A DNA stretch of 64,000 nt from Candidatus Haliotispira prima (GTDB taxonomy: Bacteria; Spirochaetota; Spirochaetia; SP-2023): positions 2,418,001 to 2,482,000 of the forward strand of contig CP123443.1 of the NCBI GenBank assembly GCA_029867005.1. Reading direction: 5' to 3'. The position numbers and the translations under genes were made by a program. Of the stretch, positions 1-7,831 are shown in pieces (position 1 is the first letter of the stretch; each line of letters opens with the position of its first letter). Under the pieces are notes generated by a model. It ran no database searches. It saw only the letters and a program-made list of their open reading frames with translations, and was not told where the DNA came from.

Positions 1-464
1 CAGGAGAGAATTATAAATAAATATTTTGATGAATAAGAACCGGTTCTATGGTAGGATTAAAGGCCATAGGCCGCTTTGACTTCCGTGTGGTCTGATACAG
101 AAAAACACAACTCAATCTGCCACTACTCGGACACAAACCGCTGTATTTCATATCGGAAAAACCAAGCCTGTACATTCTTTGAAGAGAACCTAAGATAGTG
201 GCAAGAAAAGCGCAGAAAGCAGATTTCTGCAAAAGACGAGAATAACATGTTAAAATACTCTGAATTAAGAGATAATATAGAGATTGAACCATTAAAGGAT
301 GAGAATAGAATTACTACAAGGGTGGGGCTTTCCCTTATAGCTTTGATTTTACCACACAAGTGCTGTGGTACTCCGGTGGCTTTCTGTGGCTCCCCTCTTG
401 TTACATACATCCCTAATGCGGCAAAACAACGGCTGCCGCTTTAAACCTAAACACGAGCTACTGC
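1..464. other. Left-edge region without a supportable gene
   Basis: No coding frame here can be defended. The first 36 bases are open in frame 1 and end in TAA, so they could be the last 11 codons of a gene that begins outside the window, but that is too short to identify. A 65-codon frame at 247-444 has no clear ribosome site and no recognisable product. The stretch precedes an HNH nuclease gene and a restriction-enzyme remnant, so it may be debris of a restriction-modification or mobile locus; that is inference. Confidence 0.4.
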
Positions 465-1217
465 ATGAAAGAAAGGAAACTTTGGAACAAGGAAGAGTTG
501 ATGCTTGCAATAAACCTGTATTGCAAGATACCCTTTGGCAGACTACACAAAGAAAATCCTGATATTATTAGACTTGCCGGATTATTGGGAAGGACACCAT
601 CCGCTTTAAGTTGGAAACTTGTGAATTTTGCCAGCTTAGACCCAAGTCTGGAAGCAAGAGGGATAAAAGGAGCGAAAAACACAAGTAAACTTGACAAAAT
701 AGTTTGGGAAGAATTCTATAATAATTGGAACAGTTTAGCTTTTGAGAGTGAGATGATCCTTTATAAAAGAAACCAACAAGATGTATCTGGGAAAGAATAT
801 AGTTTAAAAGAAGGAAAAGAAAAAGAGCGAATAATAAAAACAAGAGTTAATCAATCATTTTTCCGTTCAACTTTATTGGCCTCCTATAATAACAGGTGCT
901 GTATTACAGGAATATCAAACACCGAATTTCTGATTGCAAGTCATATCGTGCCGTGGTCTGTTGATGACAAGAATAGATTGAATCCAAGAAATGGCATTTT
1001 GGTTAATGCTCTACATGATAAAGCATTTGAATATGGTTACATAACAATTACGACAGATTATAAAGTTTTGGTTTGTAAAGAACTTCTGCTCTCTAAAGAA
1101 TCTGCAAACGACAAATATTTTAAAGATATTCACAATCAAGATTTAATACTTCCATCAAGGTTTTTACCTGATAGTGAGTTTTTAAAATATCATAATCAGG
1201 AGAGATTCAAACAATAA
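465..1217 (+). CDS. HNH endonuclease, restriction-type
   Basis: A 250-residue protein whose C-terminal half carries an HNH nuclease module of the kind found in stand-alone restriction-like endonucleases (HNH_2-like). The visible core runs from the Cys pair in RCCITG (about residue 144) through ASHIVPW to a conserved N-P-R-N-G-I-x-L-x-x-x-x-D-x-A-F block at about 183-200; the His of SHIVPW and the Asn/His of the later block are the expected metal and catalytic residues. The N-terminal half (about 1-120) is Lys/Glu-rich with a helix-turn-helix-like stretch (LAGLLGRTPSALSWKL) that could read DNA. The gene is clearly more AT-rich than the chaperone genes to its right, which suggests transfer. A 77-codon ORF starts one base after its stop. 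No methyltransferase partner is visible in the window. DNA cleavage is inferred from the fold; specificity cannot be read. Confidence 0.82.
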   Translation: MKERKLWNKEELMLAINLYCKIPFGRLHKENPDIIRLAGLLGRTPSALSWKLVNFASLDPSLEARGIKGAKNTSKLDKIVWEEFYNNWNSLAFESEMILYKRNQQDVSGKEYSLKEGKEKERIIKTRVNQSFFRSTLLASYNNRCCITGISNTEFLIASHIVPWSVDDKNRLNPRNGILVNALHDKAFEYGYITITTDYKVLVCKELLLSKESANDKYFKDIHNQDLILPSRFLPDSEFLKYHNQERFKQ

Positions 1218-1218
1218 T

Positions 1219-1452
1219 ATGGATAATCAAAAATTATTGGAAACGGTGGCTGACTTTGCTTACATATTAGGAAAAGCTGGCTATTTCTCCGGAGATTCCA
1301 GAGCGGATATTCAAGAGATAATTTATTGGGCAAAAAATTTTGAAGAAAAGAATAAGAATACTAACTGGAATAAAACGGACTATATTTTAGAGATAGAAAG
1401 GTATTCAACAAATAAACTCATTGAATTGCGTTCTTTGAATATTTTTAAATAA
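1219..1452 (+). CDS. Small hypothetical protein next to HNH nuclease
   Basis: A 77-residue, charged, probably soluble protein. Its ATG lies one base after the stop of the HNH nuclease gene, so the two are almost certainly co-transcribed and may be translationally coupled. It has no signal peptide, membrane segment or motif that I recognise. Asn, Lys and aromatic residues dominate the second half. It shares the AT-rich composition of the nuclease gene, consistent with both arriving together. It could be a nuclease accessory or immunity protein, but nothing in the sequence shows that. Confidence 0.5.
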   Translation: MDNQKLLETVADFAYILGKAGYFSGDSRADIQEIIYWAKNFEEKNKNTNWNKTDYILEIERYSTNKLIELRSLNIFK

Positions 1453-1467
1453 AGTGACAAAACAATT

Positions 1468-1659
1468 TTGGAGCAGATAACTACTTTATCTATAGTGGTT
1501 TTACAACAAGGAATTTCAGGAAATCAATTAACAGAAATGAAATCTTCGGGAGTTACACTTGTTGTTCCAAAACCTTACCTGTCAAGCTTCCCGAAAGAAC
1601 ATAGAGAAGATATTTGGACATTAGATAAATTTGTTAGACATGTTGAAAGTAAGCAGTAA
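1468..1659 (+). pseudogene. EcoRII-type restriction endonuclease, C-terminal fragment
   Basis: Only about 63 codons remain, opening at a TTG with an in-frame TAA just upstream. From memory the peptide matches the extreme C-terminus of EcoRII-family endonucleases: a short beta strand, then GISGNQLTEMKSSGVTLVVP, then a Y/F-P-K-x-x-R-x-D-I-x-T-L-x-x-F tail. The catalytic core and the N-terminal effector domain of the roughly 400-residue family are absent, so this cannot be a working nuclease. It directly follows the HNH nuclease and its small partner and shares their AT-rich composition, which points to an eroded restriction locus. The TTG start is only the first possible codon, and expression is doubtful. 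Confidence 0.6.
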
Positions 1660-1909
1660 TTACCTATGTTTTCAGACCAGTACATCACCAAGCCAGACCG
1701 ATGGGTAAGTCTCTGCACTCTGATGGAGACAATACCGAGATCAAAACTGTAAAAATAATATGAACCAAAACTCAATATTCAAACAGATTCGACATATAAC
1801 ACTACAAAACCAAGGATTAGGTGGAACAGACTCATTTGACAAGGGGGCTGGGTGCCGCACTCAATGCAAACCTCAAAAATGTAAATAGAGATTCTGTAAT
1901 AAAGACCTA

Positions 1910-1958
1910 AAATAAAGAAGGCCCTTGCAAGTCCAACTTGCAAGGGCCTTCTTTATTT
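1910..1958. terminator. Strong hairpin terminator after dnaJ
   Basis: A perfect 23-bp inverted repeat (1910-1932 and 1936-1958) with a three-base loop. Both arms end in A/T-rich flanks, so it can end transcription in either direction. It lies 41 bp past the dnaJ stop codon on the minus strand and also isolates the AT-rich restriction remnant on its left. Confidence 0.85.
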
Positions 1959-1998
1959 GGACCCGAACTAAGGGAGCCCAAAACAAACTAAGACAAAC

Positions 1999-3129
1999 CT
2001 AGTCCCTCGGAAGGTCCCGCAGGGCAATCAGACCGGGGTCATCCTTGTCTTCCTGTACCTTGGCCAGTTCTTCGAATAACTTCTTGGCCTTGGCCGAAGG
2101 TTTCTGCGGCGTTCGCACCGTCAACTGTACGTAGAGGTCCCCTTTGCGACTGCTGTTACCCAAATAGGGGATGCCTTCGCCCTTGATCCGCATTTTCTTG
2201 CCGGACTGCCAACCGGCGGGAACCTTGAGTTTGACCTTCTTCTCATCGAGAGTCTGTAGGTACATCGTGCCGCCCAAGGCCGCCTGGGACAGACTCAAAG
2301 GCAGGACACAGTACATGTCGTGTTCATGGCGTTCAAAATGGGAATGCGCACGAACCATAAAGACAATGTACAAGTCACCCGCCGAGGCGCGTGCGCCTCG
2401 GCCACGGTCCCCCTGCCCCTCCAGCCGGATACGGTTCTCGTTGTCCACCCCGGCGGGCACAGTGACGCTCACACGCTGTTCCGTCTGCTGCCGACCACTG
2501 CCCCGGCAAGAACCACAAGGGTTGGTGATGACCTGCCCCGAACCCTGACAGCCCGGACAGGTTGCGGCGACCGAAAACGGACCTTGGGAGCGGCGCACTT
2601 GGCCCATACCATTACACTGAGTACAGGTCTGTTCCTTGCCATCCTTGCTGCCGGTGCCGTCACAAGTGCCGCAGGCACCGGTGCGGCGGAAGACCACTTC
2701 CTTCTTGCAGCCGTACACGGCCTCCGAAAAAGTCAGCTCCATGGGATAGCGCAAGTCGTTACCGCGCGCGCCGCGCTGCTGCGCCGAACGGCCACCCCCG
2801 CCAAAAAAGCTGCCGAAGATGCTGCTCAAATCGCCGCCAAACAGGTCCTCAAAACCAGAAAATATAGACGAATCAAAACCGCCACCGCCCATGCCACCCG
2901 AGCCACCCAAACCGGCGTGCCCGAACTGGTCGTAAGTCTGGCGTTTCTTGGTGTCGGCCAAGACCTCGTAAGCTTCCGTGGCCTCTTTAAACTTTTCCTC
3001 GGCCTCGGCATTGCCTTGGTTGCGGTCGGGATGGTACTTCACCGCCAGCTTACGGTAGGCCTTCTTAATTTCCTCGCCGCCGACACTCTTGCCCACTCCA
3101 AGAATTTCATAATAATCTCGTTTTGACAC
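1999..3129 (-). CDS. dnaJ: Chaperone protein DnaJ (Hsp40)
   Basis: Full-length type I DnaJ of 376 residues. It delivers unfolded substrates to DnaK and stimulates DnaK ATP hydrolysis in the cytosol. The J domain occupies residues 1-70 with the catalytic HPD at 33-35. A Gly/Phe-rich linker follows (about 71-118), then a cysteine-rich zinc centre with four CxxCxGxG repeats at 153-160, 169-176, 191-198 and 205-212, then the two C-terminal substrate-binding domains. It ends with TAG just before a perfect hairpin terminator. It is the last gene of a minus-strand chaperone block that also holds dnaK and grpE, separated from dnaK by a small monooxygenase gene. No CIRCE element is visible near it. 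Confidence 0.97.
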   Translation of the reverse strand: MSKRDYYEILGVGKSVGGEEIKKAYRKLAVKYHPDRNQGNAEAEEKFKEATEAYEVLADTKKRQTYDQFGHAGLGGSGGMGGGGFDSSIFSGFEDLFGGDLSSIFGSFFGGGGRSAQQRGARGNDLRYPMELTFSEAVYGCKKEVVFRRTGACGTCDGTGSKDGKEQTCTQCNGMGQVRRSQGPFSVAATCPGCQGSGQVITNPCGSCRGSGRQQTEQRVSVTVPAGVDNENRIRLEGQGDRGRGARASAGDLYIVFMVRAHSHFERHEHDMYCVLPLSLSQAALGGTMYLQTLDEKKVKLKVPAGWQSGKKMRIKGEGIPYLGNSSRKGDLYVQLTVRTPQKPSAKAKKLFEELAKVQEDKDDPGLIALRDLPRD

Positions 3130-3239
3130 CGTTTATTGTCCTCAGCCAATTCTTCATTTCTTCATTGTTGAGCGGCTCTAAGTTGAGCAGCCCTAAAAAA
3201 TCTTTCTTTCAGAGTTCTGCAAACGCCTTCTCCAAAATC

Positions 3240-3533
3240 TCAGAGCGATATTTTTTCGTAGTGCTGCACCTCCGGAAAGGGTTCGTAAAAGTGGTGCAAT
3301 AGTTTCTTCCATTCCTGATACTCGGGCGAACCGCGAAAGCCCTCCGTGTGATCCTCCAGAGTTTGCCAGTTGATCAGCAAAACATAGCGGCCCTTTTTCT
3401 CCAGACAACGCCGCAGCTCATGGGAAATATAGCCCGCCATACCGGAAATAATCGCTTGGGCCCGGGCAAAGACCCCTTCAAATTCTTCTTCCCGGCCCGT
3501 CTTCACGTCCAATATCGCCAGTTCCAAAATCAT
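3240..3533 (-). CDS. ABM-fold (antibiotic biosynthesis monooxygenase-like) protein
   Basis: A 97-residue protein of the ABM superfamily, small dimeric alpha/beta ferredoxin-like proteins that include quinol monooxygenases and haem-degrading enzymes. The family pattern is visible as a first strand (MILELAIL), a long helix (EEEFEGVFARAQAII), a central strand ending in VLLINWQTLEDH, and the terminal helix holding F-R-G-S-P-E-Y-Q-E-W. I chose the ATG at 3533 because GGAGGAGGG lies just upstream of it; an upstream in-frame extension would begin before that site. It sits between dnaJ and dnaK on the same strand but is probably incidental to chaperone function. Its substrate cannot be predicted. Confidence 0.8.
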   Translation of the reverse strand: MILELAILDVKTGREEEFEGVFARAQAIISGMAGYISHELRRCLEKKGRYVLLINWQTLEDHTEGFRGSPEYQEWKKLLHHFYEPFPEVQHYEKISL

Positions 3534-3589
3534 GTTCCCTCCTCCGGAGCTCTCGGTCTCGCATCCGTGTAACAGACCGCCGTTCAAAA

Positions 3590-3635
3590 CCGCATTCCCA
3601 AACCGCCGTTCAAAGCCGGCGGACTTGGAATGCGG
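3590..3635. repeat. Imperfect inverted repeat between dnaK and the ABM gene
   Basis: Arms of about 19 bases (3590-3608 and 3617-3635) pair with a few mismatches around a short loop. The flank also repeats a 16-base CCGCCGTTCAAA(A/G)CCG segment directly. It lies about 100 bp past the dnaK stop and could act as a terminator, but no U-run follows on either strand. Confidence 0.5.
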
Positions 3636-3735
3636 AGGTTCCGGCCAACATCTGTGTTCCCGATCTCTTTTTCATGCTTACCAAAATATTGCGGCCTGAG
3701 CACCAAGCACAAGCCAAGCCGCAACATATTCGGGG

Positions 3736-5637
3736 CTACTTATCCACCACCTCAAAATCTGCATCCTGAGCATCCTCAGCGGGCCCGCTGCCGGTATCGC
3801 TACCGCCGCCGCCCTCAGGGGCGGCAGCTTCCGCACCGCCTTGGGCGTAAAGCTTCTCGGCAAACTTGCTCACCACATCCTGCAAATTCTTGGTTTTGGC
3901 CTCAATCTGTTCCAGATCATCCGCCGCTATAGCATCCTGCAACTCTTTTTTGGCCGTCTCGATATCGCCTTTTTCCTCGTCAGAAAGTTTGTCGGCAGCC
4001 GACTCCAAAGTCTGATCCACCGAATGAATCAGGCCCTCGGCCTGATTCTTGGCCTCAATCTTCTTCCTCAGCTTCTCATCTTCTGTCGCATTCATTTCGG
4101 CATCTTTCACCATCTTGTCAATTTCGCTGTCGGACAAGCCGGAAGACGACTCAATGCGAATCTTCTGTTCCTTGCCCGTACCCATATCCTTGGCCGAAAC
4201 GTGGACAATACCATTGGAATCGATATCAAAAGAAACCTCAATCTGCGGCACGCCGCGCGGTGCGGCGGGAATACCTTCCAGGTTAAAGTTACCCAAACTG
4301 CGGTTCTGAGTCACCATCGGGCGTTCACCCTGCTGGACGTGAATCGTTACCGCCGTCTGATTGTTTGCTGCCGTGGAGAAGATCTGGCTCTTGCGAGTCG
4401 GAATAGTGGTATTGCGCTCGATCAACTTGGTAAATACCCCGCCCTCGGTTTCGATACCCAAAGACAGCGGAGTCACATCAAGCAGCAGCACGTCATTGAC
4501 ATCACCACCCAACACGCCGCCCTGAATAGCCGCACCCATTGCCACCACTTCATCCGGATTGACGCTCTTGTTCGATTCCTTACCGAATATCTCCCGGACA
4601 ATTTCCCGAATGGCCGGCATCCGCGTTGAACCGCCAACCAAAATCACTTCATCAATATCCGAAGCCGAATAGCCGGCATCCTTCAATGCCTTGAGACAAG
4701 GCTCCTTGGTACGCTGTACCAAACTCTTGACCATGGATTCAAACTTGGCACGACTCAGTTCCAACTGTAAGTGCTTAGGCCCACTGGCATCTGCGGTGAC
4801 GTAGGGCAGATTGATACTGCTGCTCTGGGCCGAAGACAGCTCTTTTTTGGTTTTCTCGGCCGCTTCCTTCAAACGCTGTAAGGCCATACTGTCTCCGGAG
4901 AGATCGACACCGCTCTGGCCCTTAAATTCTTTGATAATCCAATCGATAATCACTTCGTCAAAGTTGTCACCACCCAAATGAGTGTCGCCATTGGTCGAGC
5001 GCACTTCAAACACTCCGTCACCCAGATCGAGGATGGAAATATCAAAAGTACCACCACCCAAGTCATAGACGGCAATCTTTTCTTCCTTCTTCACTTTGTC
5101 CAAACCGTAGGCCAAAGCAGCCGCAGTGGGCTCGTTGACGATACGCTTGACATCCAGCCCGGCAATCCGCCCGGCATCTTTGGTCGCCTGACGCTGAGCA
5201 TCATTAAAATAGGCCGGAACAGTAATGACAGCTTCATTGACTTCTTCGCCCAAATAATCTTCTGCAGTCTTCTTCATCTTCTGCAAAATAGCCGCAGAAA
5301 TTTCGGGCGGGGAGAATTGTTTTTTGCGAACCTGAACGCGGGGATCTTCATTCGGACCCTGAATCATTTCGTACGGGCAGTGCCGCAACTCTTCGGCCAC
5401 TTCGTTGTAGCGGCGACCCATGAAACGCTTAATGGAAAAGATGGTATTTTGCGGATTGGTCACCATCTGATTCTTGGCAGCCTGGCCTACCAGCCGCTCA
5501 TCTTTATCCGTATAACCCACCACAGATGGCGTGGTTCGCTGCCCTTCTTCGTTCGTAATTACAACAGAACTGCTGCCATCCATGACGGCAACACAGGAGT
5601 TGGTCGTACCTAAGTCGATACCAATAATTTTTCCCAT
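3736..5637 (-). CDS. dnaK: Molecular chaperone DnaK (Hsp70)
   Basis: Hsp70 of 633 residues, an ATP-driven folding chaperone that works with DnaJ and GrpE. The nucleotide-binding domain begins with [14 protein letters not shown], contains the phosphate loop [15 protein letters not shown] and the VGGSTRMP signature, and connects through [14 protein letters not shown] to the substrate-binding domain. A Gly/Ala-rich C-terminal tail ends in the usual acidic EVVDK motif. I chose the ATG at 5637 because AAGGA lies eight bases upstream; the frame stays open for six more codons but without a ribosome site. The gene follows grpE after about 160 bp on the same strand and ends in TAG. Confidence 0.98.
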   Translation of the reverse strand: MGKIIGIDLGTTNSCVAVMDGSSSVVITNEEGQRTTPSVVGYTDKDERLVGQAAKNQMVTNPQNTIFSIKRFMGRRYNEVAEELRHCPYEMIQGPNEDPRVQVRKKQFSPPEISAAILQKMKKTAEDYLGEEVNEAVITVPAYFNDAQRQATKDAGRIAGLDVKRIVNEPTAAALAYGLDKVKKEEKIAVYDLGGGTFDISILDLGDGVFEVRSTNGDTHLGGDNFDEVIIDWIIKEFKGQSGVDLSGDSMALQRLKEAAEKTKKELSSAQSSSINLPYVTADASGPKHLQLELSRAKFESMVKSLVQRTKEPCLKALKDAGYSASDIDEVILVGGSTRMPAIREIVREIFGKESNKSVNPDEVVAMGAAIQGGVLGGDVNDVLLLDVTPLSLGIETEGGVFTKLIERNTTIPTRKSQIFSTAANNQTAVTIHVQQGERPMVTQNRSLGNFNLEGIPAAPRGVPQIEVSFDIDSNGIVHVSAKDMGTGKEQKIRIESSSGLSDSEIDKMVKDAEMNATEDEKLRKKIEAKNQAEGLIHSVDQTLESAADKLSDEEKGDIETAKKELQDAIAADDLEQIEAKTKNLQDVVSKFAEKLYAQGGAEAAAPEGGGGSDTGSGPAEDAQDADFEVVDK

Positions 5638-5796
5638 GATATTATCCTTATACAAAATTCCCTGAAGATCAGTAAAACAGGGACGTTTAGATTTTTTTCT
5701 ATTTTAAAATGCGAGCGTACACGCCGGAACTGAAAGCGGCTTTCTGGGGCACAGAGGCTCGCATTGCAACCGAACCGCGTGGCCGAACCGCCTTTG

Positions 5797-6444
5797 TCAG
5801 CTTGCAGGTCCCCGCACTTTGACACGCGCAGGACGCAGGACGCGCTCGTGCAGGATATAGCCGGTTTGGAAATTCTCCACCACAGTGGGAACTTCGTAAT
5901 CACCACTCTCTTCCATCGCCAGAGCTTCGTGCATGTTCGGATCAAATTCCTGACCCACGCTGTCAATAGCCTTCAGACCCCAGTTGCCGGAAAGCATTCC
6001 GACCAGTTGTCTCTCCACCAGTTCCAAACCTTCAAACAGACTCTTCATTCCCGGGCCGGAATCCTTCTCATCCCGATGTGAAACCAAGGCCCGCTCAAAA
6101 TTATCCAGGACTTCCAGCAATTCAACAATCAAACTCCTGTTGGCAAACCGTATCGCCTCTTCCTTGTCTTTCTGCATTCGCCGGCGATAGTTCTCAAAAT
6201 CTGCCTGCTTGCGCAGCAGAGCCTCATTTAATCCCTGTTTTTCCGCTTCGAGTCGGATGATTCGATCCTCCGGGCTCATTTCTGCCGAGGCTTTAGCATC
6301 GTCCGCCGACACCTTGGTTTCGGCGGCTCCGGCGGTTTCAACAGCTTCCTGCGGCCCCTGCTTTTTCTGCTTCGCCTGCAAATTCTCGTCAGTACTTGGA
6401 GCCTGCTCTCCCGTCTCAGCCTTATCCAATTTCTTCTTGCTCAA
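5797..6444 (-). CDS. grpE: Nucleotide exchange factor GrpE
   Basis: GrpE of 215 residues, which releases ADP from DnaK. The acidic, low-complexity N-terminus (1-55) is typical. A long coiled coil spans about 57-100 (LEAEKQGLNEALLRKQADFENYRRR region), followed by the four-helix segment and the C-terminal beta-wing with FDPNMHEALAM and the LHERVLRPARVKV end. The start is TTG, supported by GGAGT eight bases upstream. It is the first gene of the block and has its own sigma-70-like promoter about 100 bp upstream. hrcA, often found before grpE, is not in the window, and I see no CIRCE inverted repeat. Confidence 0.96.
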   Translation of the reverse strand: MSKKKLDKAETGEQAPSTDENLQAKQKKQGPQEAVETAGAAETKVSADDAKASAEMSPEDRIIRLEAEKQGLNEALLRKQADFENYRRRMQKDKEEAIRFANRSLIVELLEVLDNFERALVSHRDEKDSGPGMKSLFEGLELVERQLVGMLSGNWGLKAIDSVGQEFDPNMHEALAMEESGDYEVPTVVENFQTGYILHERVLRPARVKVRGPAS

Positions 6445-6544
6445 AATCCGGACTCCTTCTCATTTCCGCTATGCCGGTGTATCTGCCACTTATTTTGTGT
6501 TTGTAAGGATTTAAGCGTCCACACAACGCATTCTCCCGGATGCG

Positions 6545-6573
6545 AAATTACGCAAGCCGGGGGCCGTGGTCAA
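6545..6573 (-). promoter_or_regulatory. Probable sigma-70 promoter for grpE-dnaK
   Basis: On the minus strand TTGACC (6568-6573) and TAATTT (6545-6550) are separated by exactly 17 bp, about 100 bp upstream of grpE. The match is good for a housekeeping promoter. No heat-shock-type operator is seen around it. Confidence 0.5.
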
Positions 6574-6823
6574 GTTTTTTTTGATCGGTCGACGAAAAAA
6601 AAGTTTTGCATCGAGGGTTTATTTTCTAATGGAGCAAATATCTAAAACTCGGTACAATCCGATGAAATTGAGGACGTACAGGCCCTTCGCGGGAAACTTC
6701 AGCCGGCCAAAAACGGTGGATCAGCCACAGACACAGGAGAACCTCGGAAGAGTTCGAGGGAGTCTGTACCATGATACGGACAGAAACGCAGCGGCAGACT
6801 GTAGCCGCAGACTTGGGAAGTGA

Positions 6824-7744
6824 ATGCACAAAATAATATTGAGAGATTCTATTCGCGAGGCCCTAAAAAGTAATCTGATCAACGATGAGACCTTGGCCTA
6901 TATTTATGCCCTGAACTTTGCGCGTGAACACAATCCGGATGACCCCAAGATTTACGAGGCCATTCGGGAAACCCTACACTCGATCCGGATGATTGAGTGT
7001 GTACTGAAACAGAAAGAGTCCGCCGGAGAAACCGAAGACCGGAAGGAAGACTCCGGCAGCGAAGAACAAGATCAGGAACACCCAAAGGTGAACATCTCCG
7101 ACTCCGTGATCAACCATCTGGAAAAGCAGCGCATTCTAATGGTGCCTCTGGATATGGGTACCGGTGTCGTTGCCGATGCAGGCAAGCTGCGCAATTTTCA
7201 ATACCGTCTGAAGGGTGCGGAAAATTCGCGCCAAATGTATGCTTTAAATGAACATAGGATCGGTCTCTACTTCCGCGCTGAATCCCGGACACCGGCCGCC
7301 GGCAAAATCGAAGAGCCGGGCATACCGGTGACAATAAATAATACCAGCCTTACATTTCTTGACACCAACTTCCGTGGTGCTAATATTGACCTATTCTATC
7401 CGGGACTGGCCCATCAGCTAAGTGGGGAGCGTGTCAGGGGCTACACCGGTATCCTGCACCTGAATCTGACATTCAAAAATTGTTGGGTGAAGAATATGAA
7501 CTTACTCTTCTGGCACTATATTTTTAACTTCCCCGGAACTATCACCATAATTTTTGAAGATTGCGAAGACTTTGATGAGGTCTATTTTCCATACTTGCGC
7601 AAAGAATCCGACGGCTGCCGTTACTATCCGGACTTGGAAAGATTCTCCGGCAAGATCGGTGCTCTGGCCGGCAGCAAATTTACCCAGTACATTCGCAATA
7701 TTCTGCACTTTTCCGCCATTTATAAATACGAACATCTGCGTTAA
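6824..7744 (+). CDS. Conserved-looking hypothetical protein, function unknown
   Basis: A 306-residue soluble protein with no family that I recognise. Residues 1-65 look helical. A charged, low-complexity linker (about 66-88, rich in E, D, S) follows. From about 95 to the end the sequence is a mix of strands and aromatic-rich segments, including a repeated N-T-S-L-T-F-L-D-T-N-F-type strand and the stretch FWHYIFNFPGTITIIFEDCE. It has no signal peptide and no transmembrane helix. It starts with ATG immediately after a TGA triplet, with GGGAAG a few bases upstream as a weak ribosome site. The helicase gene starts 88 bp downstream on the same strand, so the two may form an operon, but no functional link is evident. 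Confidence 0.6.
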   Translation: MHKIILRDSIREALKSNLINDETLAYIYALNFAREHNPDDPKIYEAIRETLHSIRMIECVLKQKESAGETEDRKEDSGSEEQDQEHPKVNISDSVINHLEKQRILMVPLDMGTGVVADAGKLRNFQYRLKGAENSRQMYALNEHRIGLYFRAESRTPAAGKIEEPGIPVTINNTSLTFLDTNFRGANIDLFYPGLAHQLSGERVRGYTGILHLNLTFKNCWVKNMNLLFWHYIFNFPGTITIIFEDCEDFDEVYFPYLRKESDGCRYYPDLERFSGKIGALAGSKFTQYIRNILHFSAIYKYEHLR

Positions 7745-7831
7745 AGTACCGAACAGATACCAAGCTAAAGATACACAGAAATTCCCGGAAATGACGGATA
7801 ACCAATGACAAAAACCAGTGACCGATAACTG

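Noticed and set aside
1-36. Possible last codons of a gene entering from the left
   Set aside because: Eleven codons and a TAA are too few to support a call.
2320-3126. Open frame of 268 codons on the plus strand opposite dnaJ
   Set aside because: It is the mirror of a GC-rich, fully conserved dnaJ gene; its composition is Ala/Thr/Arg-rich with no ribosome site.
3841-5613. Two long plus-strand frames opposite dnaK
   Set aside because: They are shadows of the conserved dnaK reading frame and have no family resemblance.
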